Counted from the first letter of the stretch, positions 1 through 8,731 are shown. The stretch: DNA of 33,328 nucleotides from Tissierellia bacterium (GCA_030537855.1 JAUNVD010000008.1:12025-45352); one strand, 5' to 3'. The notes: generated from the sequence alone by a model not told the origin. Program-made: numbers and translations.

Positions 1-227
1 AAGAAAATGAGATCTATCAAAATATATCCATCGAAAATCAGGGATATATGATTCCTAGGGAAAAGCAAAATAAAATATTCGAAAGATTTTATAAGCTGGA
101 TCCAAAATCCAAAGGATTTGGCATTGGACTTCCTATGGCAAAAGTTATTATGGAAGAACATGGAGGTAAGATTTTTGTAGAAAGTGACGAGGATAAAACT
201 ACTTTTCATTTACGATTTTATAAATAA
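1..227 (+). CDS. Sensor histidine kinase, C-terminal end (partial)
   Basis: The reading frame is open from the left edge and stops at TAA 225-227, so only the last ~74 residues are present. They carry the end of a HATPase_c domain: KIFERFYKLD (the F-box region), then GFGIGLPMAK (G2 box), then EEHGGKIFVES. These motifs are diagnostic of a two-component sensor kinase ATP-binding domain. The N-terminal sensor and phospho-acceptor His lie outside the window. The gene converges on an ABC transporter of the FtsX-permease type, an arrangement common for kinases that sense antimicrobial peptides or cell-envelope stress and control the adjacent transporter. The link to that transporter is inference. 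The family call is secure, the ligand unknown. Confidence 0.88.
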   Translation, partial: ENEIYQNISIENQGYMIPREKQNKIFERFYKLDPKSKGFGIGLPMAKVIMEEHGGKIFVESDEDKTTFHLRFYK

Positions 228-252
228 AGAGCAGGTTCCCCTGCTCTTTTTA
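226..252. terminator. Bidirectional rho-independent terminator
   Basis: A perfect 10-bp stem AAAGAGCAGG / CCTGCTCTTT (226-235 with 240-249) has a 4-base loop TTCC and T-rich flanks on both sides. It sits exactly between the convergent stop codons of the sensor kinase and the ABC permease, overlapping the permease stop. Confidence 0.85.
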
Positions 253-2787
253 AGATATTTCACGAATGGTATCCATTATATTTTCAGATAGAATTTCTTT
301 CATTCCATTTTTAATGGAAAGCCAAATTCCAAGGACACTTCCTCCAATGACAGGTAGAAGATAGAAAAAGTTTAAATGAAGAAAAACTTCCCATGGAGTA
401 AAGATAAATTGTTTTCTCCAACATTGAAATAGGATACCTCCAATTAAGGAAAGGATGTAAAGGATGAAAACATATACAATAATTTGTCGTCTTTCATAAA
501 GAATCATCTTCTTTAATTGTGAACTGGTCATTCCTACACTTTTTAGTAAGGCAAATTCCTTTTTTCTTCCTTGTAAATTTCCATGGAAAGAGGAATAAGC
601 ATTGGATATTCCAATCATTAAAAAAATCAGTTGAATCCCAATTCCTAAGAATAATTCATTTCGTTTTATTTCTTTCTCCATTCCTTCTTGTAAAAGTTCA
701 TTTGTAAGGGTACGGTCAGAAGAAGGAATATATTTATTTAAAATTTCCTTAAAGGAATTGGTCACTTCCAGTATTTTATTTCTTGTGGTTTGAATAGCTA
801 TATGATATAGAAATGAATCTTCTTCATCTATCCTTCTTTGTTCAAACCAATGTTCTAAAGATTCAATGGTTGTAAAAAGAGAAACTTCCCGAGAAGAAAT
901 TGGTTCTAAATCATAGGGGAAGGTATGGATCATTCCCTGAATGGGAATTTCTTCCATAGGTGCTTTTATATGATTACGTAGTATAACCTCACTAGTTTCT
1001 TCCTTAAACATAGGAATATAGGACCTTTGAGAATAAGGTGTAGAAACTGTATTTTCTGGAGTTTGATTTAGTAATAGAAAATCAGAATCTTCTAATTCTA
1101 GGTTATGTTCTTTTCCAATTCTATAAAAATCATCTTTTTCCAAACCATAAACCATGACATAGGGATTGTCAAAATTAAAGGAATGATTCTGATACCCATG
1201 GAGAAAAAGATTAGATAGTTTTCCCTTATTATCATTGACATAAAATTTAGCAGAAGCTGTTATATACATATGTTTTTTCTCTTTTATTGTCTTATTTATA
1301 TCTTGATAAAATTCTATAGGAAGAGGATCTTTGGTCCAAATTGTAGCTGATATATTATATTTTGATGGAAAGGTATTATATTTTGTATTTAAAGTTCTCC
1401 AAGATTGATGAATGGCTAAAACACTAAAAGACATAATTACAATGGTCATGGCTACTATAATACCCCAATAGGTTTTTCGATAGGTTTTTAAATAATCCTT
1501 CCCTAAGTTTATTTCAATCTTTCCCTTTAATGATTTTCTCCCTCGTTTTTGTTTTTGATTAGAATAAGGTTTTAAAGCTTCCATAGGACTAAGTTTTGCA
1601 GTTTTACGTGCAGGTCCTAAGGCGGAAATGGTAATGGCCAACATGGAAAGAATGAAGATAATAAGAATGGGCTTTATAGACGGGGAAATAAGTTGTAAAG
1701 GATAGGAATTATTTATTTGTCCCTCTAACTTTTCAAACACTTGGTAACTATGTTTGTTATTTAACCACATAATAAATATTAGTCCATTGGCTAAAAGATA
1801 GGACATAAGAATTCCTAAAAGAATGGGCCATTTACTTAAAAAATAAATTTTTCTCAATACCATGGATCGTATTTGTTCCCTTGTCATTCCTGAGGTTTTT
1901 AATAAGCCGATTTCATTGATATCTCTTGTATTCCAAACTTGAAAAGCATTTCGTATCATATAGGCAAAGAGTAAGATTAAAAGGAAAAACCCAATAGAAG
2001 TTTCAATCCATGTATCGATAACAGATTTTGGAGGAATAAGTCCACCGGGAAAGACAAAATAATGTTCTAAAAGAACGGTATTGTAACTTAATCTTCCAGT
2101 ATCTTCTGCTATTTTAGGATCAATGGAAAATTCTGATAAAAAACGATTTGTCTCCTGATAGGTTTCCCTTATATTTTTATACCAAATCCTAATATTTATT
2201 CCACTTTCCCCTTCATATACATCCTTAGTCTTTGTACTTGGTAAAATGGAATAAAAGTAGGGTTTTTCAAAGCTATAACTACCTGGATCGATAACACCTA
2301 CAATTTTGTAATCCTCTTGATGAATAGAAAGGTGATCTCCAAGGTTTAAATGATGATTATTTAAATACTGTTTTTCCACAAGAATTTCTTTTTCTTCTGT
2401 TGGATAATTTCCAGATACTAGGGTAAAGGGTTTTTCTTCCCAATATTTTCTTTCTTCTTGTACAAAGATTCCTTTTTGTCCTTGGATGGTTATCTTTTGA
2501 AATTTACTAATACCAATATCTTTCACCTTTTTATTATTTCTTAATGCTTTTTCCATACCAGGTTCTATTTCAGAGAACTCTACTTGATGACTTCCAAAAG
2601 AATGAAGTGCAAATTTTAATTCGGCGATACTGTTTTCGTACATAATAAAGACAACAGTCCCTAGTAAGAGAACGGCCATAAAAATGGAAGTTTTAATAAC
2701 TTGAGAATTTTTCTTATGTTTTACAAAGGCAGAAGCTAATTCGTTGATAATATTCACAATATCACCATTCCTTTTCCAAATGGCCAT
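250..2787 (-). CDS. FtsX-type ABC transporter permease, two-domain (845 aa)
   Basis: An integral membrane permease that would work with the ATPase encoded just upstream. The layout seen is one N-terminal membrane helix (about residues 33-50), a large extracellular domain (about 55-255), three helices (about 260-395), a helix at about 440-460, a second large extracellular domain (about 470-695) and three C-terminal helices (about 705-815). Each half carries the FtsX/MacB_PCD cytoplasmic signature EIGLLKTSGMT and EFALLKSVGMT. This duplicated form fits peptide or lipoprotein exporters and BceB/VraG-like resistance permeases more than simple FtsX. The start codon overlaps the ATPase gene by 26 bases, so the two are translationally coupled. 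The substrate cannot be read from the sequence; a bacteriocin or antimicrobial peptide is a guess from the adjacent kinase. Confidence 0.88.
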   Translation of the reverse strand: MAIWKRNGDIVNIINELASAFVKHKKNSQVIKTSIFMAVLLLGTVVFIMYENSIAELKFALHSFGSHQVEFSEIEPGMEKALRNNKKVKDIGISKFQKITIQGQKGIFVQEERKYWEEKPFTLVSGNYPTEEKEILVEKQYLNNHHLNLGDHLSIHQEDYKIVGVIDPGSYSFEKPYFYSILPSTKTKDVYEGESGINIRIWYKNIRETYQETNRFLSEFSIDPKIAEDTGRLSYNTVLLEHYFVFPGGLIPPKSVIDTWIETSIGFFLLILLFAYMIRNAFQVWNTRDINEIGLLKTSGMTREQIRSMVLRKIYFLSKWPILLGILMSYLLANGLIFIMWLNNKHSYQVFEKLEGQINNSYPLQLISPSIKPILIIFILSMLAITISALGPARKTAKLSPMEALKPYSNQKQKRGRKSLKGKIEINLGKDYLKTYRKTYWGIIVAMTIVIMSFSVLAIHQSWRTLNTKYNTFPSKYNISATIWTKDPLPIEFYQDINKTIKEKKHMYITASAKFYVNDNKGKLSNLFLHGYQNHSFNFDNPYVMVYGLEKDDFYRIGKEHNLELEDSDFLLLNQTPENTVSTPYSQRSYIPMFKEETSEVILRNHIKAPMEEIPIQGMIHTFPYDLEPISSREVSLFTTIESLEHWFEQRRIDEEDSFLYHIAIQTTRNKILEVTNSFKEILNKYIPSSDRTLTNELLQEGMEKEIKRNELFLGIGIQLIFLMIGISNAYSSFHGNLQGRKKEFALLKSVGMTSSQLKKMILYERRQIIVYVFILYILSLIGGILFQCWRKQFIFTPWEVFLHLNFFYLLPVIGGSVLGIWLSIKNGMKEILSENIMDTIREIS

Positions 2788-3430
2788 CTACCATTTTAAA
2801 GGTTTTTTCACAAGTAAGGGCCACTTTTTCATCATGGGTGATTAATAAAATCGTTGCTTGAAATCTTTGATTAATCATTTCAAATAAAGCCATTAATTCA
2901 TCTGTATTTTGCCGATCTAAATTTCCTGTAGGCTCATCAGCTAATATAATAGCAGGTTTTGTAACTAATGACCTTGCAATGGCAACCCTTTGTTGCTCTC
3001 CACCAGAAAGTTCATTGGGATAACGATGGATTTTATTTTCAATCCCAAGGGTATGGATAATTTCATGAAAATAGGAAGACTTGTCTTTTCGGCCATCTAA
3101 TAATAAGGGAAGAAGAATATTTTTTTCCACAGTAATATTGGGAATTAAATTGAAAAATTGATAGATAATTCCTATATTACGACGACGAAAAATCGTTAAA
3201 TCCTTTTCTTTTAAAGAAGTAATATCTGTGTCTTGAATTTTCACAACTCCCTTTGTAGGCTTATCCACCCCTCCAATCATATGTAGTAATGTGGACTTTC
3301 CAGAGCCACTGGCGCCAATGATACTAAAAAAATCACCTTTTTCCATAGAAAAACTAACATCGTTAACAGCAATAACTTCTACAGCACCAGGATAAATTTT
3401 TGTAATATGCTCTACGTCTAAAAGTTTCAT
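2762..3430 (-). CDS. ABC transporter ATP-binding protein (MacB/LolD/BceA-like)
   Basis: A 222-residue cytoplasmic ATPase powering the overlapping FtsX-type permease. Visible motifs in order are Walker A GASGSGKST (about residues 38-46), a Q-loop in IGIIYQFFNLIP, the signature LSGGEQQRVAIARS, Walker B AIILADEPTGNLD and the switch His in LLITHDE. The GNLD after Walker B is typical of the MacB/LolD/FtsE branch. The ATG is preceded by AAGGAGGT at good spacing. Length is normal for the branch. The upstream region carries a -10 and a pair of direct repeats that could bind the response regulator partner of the neighbouring kinase. Confidence 0.92.
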   Translation of the reverse strand: MKLLDVEHITKIYPGAVEVIAVNDVSFSMEKGDFFSIIGASGSGKSTLLHMIGGVDKPTKGVVKIQDTDITSLKEKDLTIFRRRNIGIIYQFFNLIPNITVEKNILLPLLLDGRKDKSSYFHEIIHTLGIENKIHRYPNELSGGEQQRVAIARSLVTKPAIILADEPTGNLDRQNTDELMALFEMINQRFQATILLITHDEKVALTCEKTFKMVDGHLEKEW

Positions 3431-3449
3431 AAGCTACCTCCTTGCCCTT

Positions 3450-3482
3450 AGTATATAAATAATAAGTGACATTAAAGTGACA
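3450..3482 (-). promoter_or_regulatory. ABC operon promoter with tandem direct repeats
   Basis: On the minus strand TATACT (3455-3450) is a good -10. Upstream, TGTCACTT occurs twice (3482-3475 and 3471-3464) with an 11-base period, placing the repeats on one helix face over the -35 region, where no good -35 hexamer is present. OmpR-family response regulators bind such repeats. The assignment to the neighbouring kinase system is inference. Confidence 0.45.
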
Positions 3483-3510
3483 GGAAAATAATACTTGGCG
3501 AAGATCCCCT

Positions 3511-3566
3511 TATAAAAACAAACTACCTTTAAGATTTTCCAAAAAAGGATTCTCTTAAAGGTAGTA
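3511..3566 (-). terminator. Rho-independent terminator after ahpF
   Basis: A stem of about 13 bp (3522-3534 CTACCTTTAAGA region paired with 3553-3565) with an 18-base loop is followed on the minus strand by TTTGTTTTTATA. It lies directly downstream of the ahpF stop. Confidence 0.8.
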
Positions 3567-3587
3567 TTTATTCTTATAAAATGATTC

Positions 3588-5126
3588 TTAATTTTCTTTT
3601 CGAATCAAGTAATCAAAGGCACCTAGAGCTGCAGTTGCACCACTTCCCATAGAAATGACGATTTGCTTATAAGCAGAATTTGTACAATCTCCAGCAGCAA
3701 ATACTCCAGGCATAGAAGTTGCTCCATGATCATCTACAATAATCTCCCCACGAGGATTCATTTCTAGGATATCTTTTAAAAATCCTGTATTAGGTACTAA
3801 GCCAATTTGGACAAAAACTCCTTGAACTTCTAATTTTGTTTCATCCCCACTATCACGGTCTATATAGGTTAATCCATTTACAGAATCAGTCCCTGTAATC
3901 TCTGTGGTTTGGACATTAGTTTTTACAGTAACATTTGGTAAGGCAAAAAGTCTGTCTTGAAGAATTTTATCAGCTTTTAACTCAGGTAAAAATTCTAGTA
4001 CTGTAACATTTTTTACAATACCTGCTAGATCAATAGCTGCTTCGATTCCTGAGTTTCCTCCACCAATTACTGCTAAGTCTTTTCCTTTAAACAATGGACC
4101 GTCACAATGTGGACAATATGCTACACCCTTATTTTTAAATTCAGCTTCTCCAGGGGCACCAATATTTCTCCAGCCTGCACCGGTAGCTATAATTACAGTT
4201 TTAGCTGCAATTTCAGCTCCACTTTCTAGAACTACGACAAGTCCATCTTCTGTTTCTTTAATAGTGGAAACATTTTGATTTTCAAAGATGTCCACATTAT
4301 ATTCCAATACATGTTCTTTTACTTGATCCATAAGTTTTGGACCCTCTGTATACTTGGTTCCAATCACATTTTCGATACCAAGGGTTTCTTTTACTTGACC
4401 ACCAAATTCTTTGGCAACAATACCGGTACGAATTCCCTTTCTTGCTGCATATATTGCTGCACTGGCTCCTGCTGGTCCACCACCTACAACTAATACATCA
4501 AAGGGATCTAAGTTCTCGAAGACAGAAGTATCTACAGAAACTCCAAGTTTTGTTAAAATAGCATCTAAACTTGACCGTCCTCCTAAGAACTCTTCATCAT
4601 TTAAATAAACTGTTGGTACAGCCATAATACCCTTGGCCTCTACAATATCTTGGTACATACCACCTTCTACCATAGTATGACTGATATTAGGATTTAGTAC
4701 AGACATAATATTTAATGCCTGTACAACATCAGGACAATTGTGGCAAGATAAACTAACATATGTTTTAAAGGCTAGTTTATCTTTTATACTTTTTATACGC
4801 TTAACTTCTTCTTCAGATATTTTTGGTGGGTTTCCTCCAACTTGAAGAAGTGCTAGTACAAAGGAAGTAAATTCATGACCTAATGGAACACCTGCAAAGG
4901 CGATACCACTTTCAAAATCTTCTCTTTCAATGGAAAAAGAAGGTGTCATTTCTAAAGTTTCTTCAACAACAGAAATTTTATCAGTCATGGCAGCTATTTC
5001 TTCCACAAAATCCCTAACTTCTTTGGAATTTTTATCCTCAGATACAGAAAGTTTAATAATAATATTAGATTTTAGTAATTCTAAATATTGTTTTAATTGA
5101 TCTTTAATTGTTTTATCTAAGCTCAT
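3588..5126 (-). CDS. ahpF: Alkyl hydroperoxide reductase subunit F
   Basis: NAD(P)H-dependent flavoprotein disulfide reductase that regenerates oxidised AhpC. About 512 residues, matching full-length AhpF. The N-terminal thioredoxin-fold tandem carries CHNC (about residues 129-132), which passes electrons to AhpC. The C-terminal TrxR-like part has FAD-binding GGGPAG, NAD-binding GGGNSG and the redox pair CPHC in VAYCPHCDGP, and ends with the FAD motif FAAGDC. Two ATGs are adjacent (5129 and 5126). AAGGTGAT lies just upstream and gives better spacing to the second, which I chose; the difference is one residue. It follows ahpC by 9 bases, a standard ahpCF operon. All redox cysteines are present. 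Confidence 0.95.
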   Translation of the reverse strand: MSLDKTIKDQLKQYLELLKSNIIIKLSVSEDKNSKEVRDFVEEIAAMTDKISVVEETLEMTPSFSIEREDFESGIAFAGVPLGHEFTSFVLALLQVGGNPPKISEEEVKRIKSIKDKLAFKTYVSLSCHNCPDVVQALNIMSVLNPNISHTMVEGGMYQDIVEAKGIMAVPTVYLNDEEFLGGRSSLDAILTKLGVSVDTSVFENLDPFDVLVVGGGPAGASAAIYAARKGIRTGIVAKEFGGQVKETLGIENVIGTKYTEGPKLMDQVKEHVLEYNVDIFENQNVSTIKETEDGLVVVLESGAEIAAKTVIIATGAGWRNIGAPGEAEFKNKGVAYCPHCDGPLFKGKDLAVIGGGNSGIEAAIDLAGIVKNVTVLEFLPELKADKILQDRLFALPNVTVKTNVQTTEITGTDSVNGLTYIDRDSGDETKLEVQGVFVQIGLVPNTGFLKDILEMNPRGEIIVDDHGATSMPGVFAAGDCTNSAYKQIVISMGSGATAALGAFDYLIRKEN

Positions 5127-5135
5127 CATATCACC

Positions 5136-5699
5136 TTATATCTTTCCAACTAGATCTAAACTAGGTGTTAAAGTTTCTGCTCCTTCTTTCCACTTAGCAG
5201 GACATACCTCTCCAGGATGTTTACGAATATACTGTGCAGCTTTTACCTTGTCTAGTAAATCCTCAGCATTTCTACCAATACCATCAGCATTAATTTCTAT
5301 AGTTTGTATCACTCCATCAGGATCAAGGATAAAAGTTCCCCTTTGTGACAAACCAGTTTTTTCATCAAGGACATCAAACATAACAGATAGCTCTTGATTT
5401 GCATCAGAAATCATTGGATATTCAATGTTTTTAATAGCATCTGAATGGTCATGCCATGCCTTGTGTACAAAATGAGTGTCTGTGGAAACAGAATATACTT
5501 CTACACCTAATCCCTTTAAAGTTTCGTATTGACCTTGTAAATCTTCTAATTCTGTAGGACATACAAAACTAAAATCTGCTGGATAGAAGCATAATACACT
5601 CCAATGACCTTTAAGATCTTCTTCTGTTATTTCAATAAACTCACTCTTATAATATGCATTTACTTTAAATTCTTCTACTTTTTTTCCAATTAATGACAT
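5136..5699 (-). CDS. ahpC: Alkyl hydroperoxide reductase subunit C (2-Cys peroxiredoxin)
   Basis: Cytoplasmic typical 2-Cys peroxiredoxin reducing H2O2, organic hydroperoxides and probably peroxynitrite. 187 residues, the usual AhpC length. The peroxidatic Cys47 sits in FVCPTE, with PADFSFVCP giving the conserved Pro/Thr environment; the resolving Cys is in [10 protein letters not shown] near residue 167. The C-terminus LDLVGKI is very close to enterobacterial AhpC. Reduced by the AhpF encoded immediately downstream. The ATG is preceded by AAGGAGT. The 264-base region upstream contains two AT-rich inverted repeats but no clear PerR box. Confidence 0.96.
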   Translation of the reverse strand: MSLIGKKVEEFKVNAYYKSEFIEITEEDLKGHWSVLCFYPADFSFVCPTELEDLQGQYETLKGLGVEVYSVSTDTHFVHKAWHDHSDAIKNIEYPMISDANQELSVMFDVLDEKTGLSQRGTFILDPDGVIQTIEINADGIGRNAEDLLDKVKAAQYIRKHPGEVCPAKWKEGAETLTPSLDLVGKI

Positions 5700-5810
5700 A
5701 ATAACTCCTTTTATTTATATTTATAATAAGTTACAACAATCACTTATTTGATACCCATTTTCAGTAAAACTATACAAAGGAAAAGATAAAATTGAGAAAA
5801 ATCTATAAAT

Positions 5811-5844
5811 ATTTTATAAACTTATAAAATACTAACACAGTATT
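5811..5844. promoter_or_regulatory. Two adjacent inverted repeats upstream of ahpC
   Basis: ATTTTATAA AC TTATAAAAT (5811-5830) is a perfect 9-2-9 inverted repeat; AATACT AACAC AGTATT (5828-5844) is a second, overlapping it by three bases. They lie about 110-145 bases upstream of the ahpC start. They could be operators of a redox regulator, but match neither the PerR 7-1-7 consensus nor a Rex site convincingly. The rest of 5700-5963 is plain AT-rich intergenic DNA. Confidence 0.3.
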
Positions 5845-5929
5845 ATGAAAAAATAGAAAATCTATAAGAATTATTTAAAAAATAGATGTCATTTAAAAAA
5901 AGAAGATCGAAGAGAAAGGAATTTTTCCT

Positions 5930-5961
5930 TATAGAAAAAAGATGTTGAAAACAACATCTTT
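5930..5961 (-). terminator. Rho-independent terminator after the AI-2E-like gene
   Basis: A 10-bp stem AAAGATGTTG / CAACATCTTT (5938-5947 with 5952-5961) with loop AAAA is followed on the minus strand by a six-T run (5940-5935). It sits two bases beyond the stop codon of the upstream membrane protein gene. Confidence 0.85.
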
Positions 5962-5963
5962 TA

Positions 5964-6431
5964 TCAAACTTCTCTTTTATAATATTTTTTCCATTCCCAA
6001 AGAAGTCCTCCTAGTACTGAGAGAAAGGGGCCAATAAAGATCCCCCAAAATCCAAAAAATATAAGTGAGAGGGTGCTAATGATAAAGGTAACCCAAGGAC
6101 TTACACCAATAGTTTTTCCAAGGAATATAGGTTCTAACAAAGGTGGTCCAAAAAAAATCAATAGATATAGGACAAAAATTTTTATAGCCATTGGAGAATT
6201 CCCTTGGAAATAATAATAACCTGTCCAAGGAATCATAACCATTCCTGCTCCCAGTACTGGTAAGAAATCTAGTAAAGAAATTCCTAAAGCAATGAGCCAA
6301 GGGTATGGTATTTTAAAAATCATAAGACCTATTCCCAACAATACAAAGGATAGTAGGAAAAGAAGGAATCTAGTTTTTAAAGTTTTTAAGAATCGATCTA
6401 CTAATACCTTTATAAATTCCAAACCATTCAT
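5964..6431 (-). CDS. Half-length AI-2E/PerM-family membrane protein (UPF0118)
   Basis: 155 residues with about four to five hydrophobic helices. It contains the family hallmark DFLPVLGAGMVMIPW, followed by the GPPLLEPIFLGKTIGVSPW and FGFWGIFIGPFLSVLGG segments that form the C-terminal half of AI-2E/PerM/YtvI exporters. Normal members are about 330-370 residues, so the N-terminal half is missing. The start at 6431 has AAAGGAG at six bases; an upstream ATG (6452) has no ribosome site. Nothing resembling the missing half lies upstream, where the frame runs into an unrelated gene ending at 6442. It may be a functional mini-protein that dimerises, or a translated remnant. Substrate unknown. Confidence 0.75.
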   Translation of the reverse strand: MNGLEFIKVLVDRFLKTLKTRFLLFLLSFVLLGIGLMIFKIPYPWLIALGISLLDFLPVLGAGMVMIPWTGYYYFQGNSPMAIKIFVLYLLIFFGPPLLEPIFLGKTIGVSPWVTFIISTLSLIFFGFWGIFIGPFLSVLGGLLWEWKKYYKREV

Positions 6432-6441
6432 AGAATCTCCT

Positions 6442-6942
6442 TTAGTAGTCATGGTATAAATTGTCTAGTACCAATGTAGCTCCAATGGAAAGAAGCTCAT
6501 CGTCTCCTTCTACATAATAAACCTTTCCTCCATTCATTCGTTCTCCTTGAATATGGGAAACAATAGTTTCTTTGTCCATGAGGAAAAAATTTAATTCATT
6601 AATTTTTCCCTTCATGGTATATATTGTTTCCTTTCCTTTAAAGAGTAAATCGGGAATGGTATAGTCTCGTCCTTCTTCAACGGTAAAGATTTTATTTCCT
6701 TGGTATAGTAAAAAATCATATTTCGAACCAGGAGAAGGTAATTTCTTTTCTAAAACAATAGGTTCTTTTTTCGGAGAGGTTAAAGTCACTTTATGGGGAA
6801 AACCGGCCCATCGATTCCAAAAATAATCTAAGGATTTTTCCATAAAATTACTTCCACCTTGATATTTCATGTTATCTTCTTCTTTTACAACGACCTTATA
6901 GTCGGAAAAAAACTGGAAATAACAGTAAATGGATCCTTTCAT
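6442..6942 (-). CDS. Uncharacterised protein, possible LURP-one/tubby-like fold
   Basis: 166 residues with no membrane helix and no signal peptide. I do not recognise it with confidence. The pattern of short beta strands (YDFLLYQGNKIFTV, LNFFLMDKETIVSHIQ, GKVYYVEGDDELLSIGATLVLDNLYHDY) recalls the LURP-one-related/YxjI-type beta barrel, whose C-terminus is a hydrophobic helix ending near an Asp-Asn pair; this is a pattern judgement only. The start at 6942 is chosen because AGGGAGGT lies four bases upstream; internal Met codons lack such sites. The gene starts immediately after the phosphate symporter stop and ends 10 bases before the AI-2E-like gene, so all three are likely one transcript. Confidence 0.7.
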   Translation of the reverse strand: MKGSIYCYFQFFSDYKVVVKEEDNMKYQGGSNFMEKSLDYFWNRWAGFPHKVTLTSPKKEPIVLEKKLPSPGSKYDFLLYQGNKIFTVEEGRDYTIPDLLFKGKETIYTMKGKINELNFFLMDKETIVSHIQGERMNGGKVYYVEGDDELLSIGATLVLDNLYHDY

Positions 6943-6944
6943 TT

Positions 6945-8549
6945 TTACCTCCCTAGGGCAAGTTTACCAATGTTTTTTAAGTAGGCAGAAATTCTTTCGT
7001 AATTTGAAAGCATCTTTTCATAAATCAATCCACTTTCTGGATCACAAATTCCACTTTTCATTCTTTCTAAATGGCGATTTCGGAAAAATGCTACATCCTT
7101 TTCTACAGATTCATCTATAGCACGCATAATGATTTTTCTTTGGCCCTTTTCATGTTCCTCTTCTAATGTTTCATATAATTGATCCATATAGGAATTTAAA
7201 AGCTCCATTTCTTCTTGACATTCACTGGAGTAGGTGAGTTCTCTTTCGTGAGAGATTTGAGAATATTCTGCAATGGATTTTGTATGGTCCCCTACTCTTT
7301 CTAAATCTCGAACAATTCTTAAGTATCCTGTAAAGTAAGAAGTAAGATGTTCGTCCATAGGACGTTTTAACACATCAATAATATATTTTGTAATATTAGA
7401 ATTTAAATAATTTATAATTTCTTCATTGTGCAGAATTTGTTTATGTTTTTTCTCATCGTATTCATTAAAAATATCGATTGATAAGAAGAAATTTTCTTTG
7501 GCAACTTCTAGCATTCTAGTAGCTTCTGCTCGTACGTCTGTTAATATGATCATCGCATCTTGAGATTTTTTAAAATTAATATATTTTAAAGATAAATCTT
7601 CTAATTCTGGGTCAGTTCCTCGTATTAAATTTGTTGCAAGATTGGCCAATGAATTACTAAATGGCAGTAGTATAGCTGTAGTAAAAATATTAAATAAGGT
7701 ATGCATATTTGCAATTTGAGCTGCTGGTAAATCCTTTGAAAACTTTAAAATAAATGCCTCAACAGGTATAAGGTTCGCAAGGATTAAAAAGACAATGGTT
7801 CCAATCACATTAAATAAAATGTGAACCACAGCTGTTCGCTTCCCATTTTTTGAACTTCCCATAGCAGATATTACAGAGTTTATACAAGTACCAATGTTAA
7901 ATCCACAAATGATAAACATAGAAGCATGAAGTCCAATTAATCCTTTATTGGCGATGGCTTGTAGTATCCCTAGGGATGCAGAAGAAGATTGAATCACTGC
8001 AGTTACTAAAGCTCCAATAAATACACCTAAAACAGGATGGGTCATAGTGGTCATCCAGTGAACAAATGTGGGATTTTCTCGTAATGGACTCATGGAGGTG
8101 GACATTATTTCCATTCCCATAAATAAGAGTCCAAGGCCCATTAAGACCTCTCCAGAGTGTTTAATAGCATTTTTATTGGTAAATTTAAATAAAATAAAAC
8201 CGATAAAAGCCATTACTGGTGCAGATTGTGTAATATTAAGGGCTACCAATTGTCCAGTAACGGTGGTACCAATATTAGCTCCCATAATAACCCCAACTGC
8301 TTGCTGTAAAGTCATAAGACCTGCATTTACAAAACCTACAGCCATAACTGTGGTGGCAGAACTACTTTGTATAATTGCAGTTACTACAAGTCCAACTACA
8401 ATTCCCCTTCTTGTACTGGACGTAAGCCTGGCAATAATACTATGGAGTTTTTTCCCTGCCAAAAGTTCTAATCCGGTACTCATTAAATCCATACCAAATA
8501 AGAAAATGGCCAGTCCTCCAAGTAATGAAAACAAATATGATATTGACAT
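6945..8549 (-). CDS. Na+/phosphate symporter with C-terminal PhoU domain
   Basis: 534-residue NptA/YjbB-type transporter. Two inverted membrane repeats each carry the QSSSA signature (AIIQSSSATTV near residue 60 and AVIQSSSASLG near residue 190), with glycine-rich GANIGTTVTG and CGFNIGTCINS following them. After about residue 320 the protein is soluble and helical, matching a PhoU-like domain (VRDLERVGDHTKSIAEYS), believed to regulate flux. It should import or export inorganic phosphate with sodium. The ATG has AGGGAGGAG upstream. It is the first gene of a three-gene minus-strand set. Length is typical of the fused form. Confidence 0.92.
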   Translation of the reverse strand: MSISYLFSLLGGLAIFLFGMDLMSTGLELLAGKKLHSIIARLTSSTRRGIVVGLVVTAIIQSSSATTVMAVGFVNAGLMTLQQAVGVIMGANIGTTVTGQLVALNITQSAPVMAFIGFILFKFTNKNAIKHSGEVLMGLGLLFMGMEIMSTSMSPLRENPTFVHWMTTMTHPVLGVFIGALVTAVIQSSSASLGILQAIANKGLIGLHASMFIICGFNIGTCINSVISAMGSSKNGKRTAVVHILFNVIGTIVFLILANLIPVEAFILKFSKDLPAAQIANMHTLFNIFTTAILLPFSNSLANLATNLIRGTDPELEDLSLKYINFKKSQDAMIILTDVRAEATRMLEVAKENFFLSIDIFNEYDEKKHKQILHNEEIINYLNSNITKYIIDVLKRPMDEHLTSYFTGYLRIVRDLERVGDHTKSIAEYSQISHERELTYSSECQEEMELLNSYMDQLYETLEEEHEKGQRKIIMRAIDESVEKDVAFFRNRHLERMKSGICDPESGLIYEKMLSNYERISAYLKNIGKLALGR

Positions 8550-8577
8550 ATTCTCCTCCCTTTAAGTTCCTACTTTT

Positions 8578-8605
8578 ATCATAACCTATCTGAAGAAATA
8601 TTCAA
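8578..8605 (-). promoter_or_regulatory. Promoter of the Na/phosphate symporter
   Basis: On the minus strand TTGAAT (8605-8600), a 16-base spacer and TATGAT (8583-8578) form a plausible sigma-A promoter about 30 bases before the start codon. Confidence 0.5.
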
Positions 8606-8702
8606 ATAAATTCACAGATTATTTCCAGATTCTTTAGAAAAAATTTTATAATGGTACGAAGGCTAGAAAAGAAAGTATATTTTATGTTCGTTATCCCTTT
8701 CA

Positions 8703-8731
8703 TTGAAGGAGAGAGAAGAATATTATATAAT
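8703..8731 (+). promoter_or_regulatory. Promoter of the DUF896/CDF/trkA-like set
   Basis: TTGAAG (8703-8708), a 17-base spacer and a perfect TATAAT (8726-8731) precede the DUF896 gene by 32 bases. Confidence 0.65.

Noticed and set aside
5716-5735. PerR box upstream of ahpC (TTATAATAAGTTACA)
   Set aside because: Only the left arm fits; the right arm matches three of seven positions.
8644-8652. Second TATAAT upstream of the DUF896 gene (8647-8652)
   Set aside because: No acceptable -35 at 16-18 bases; the promoter at 8703-8731 is better in both position and sequence.
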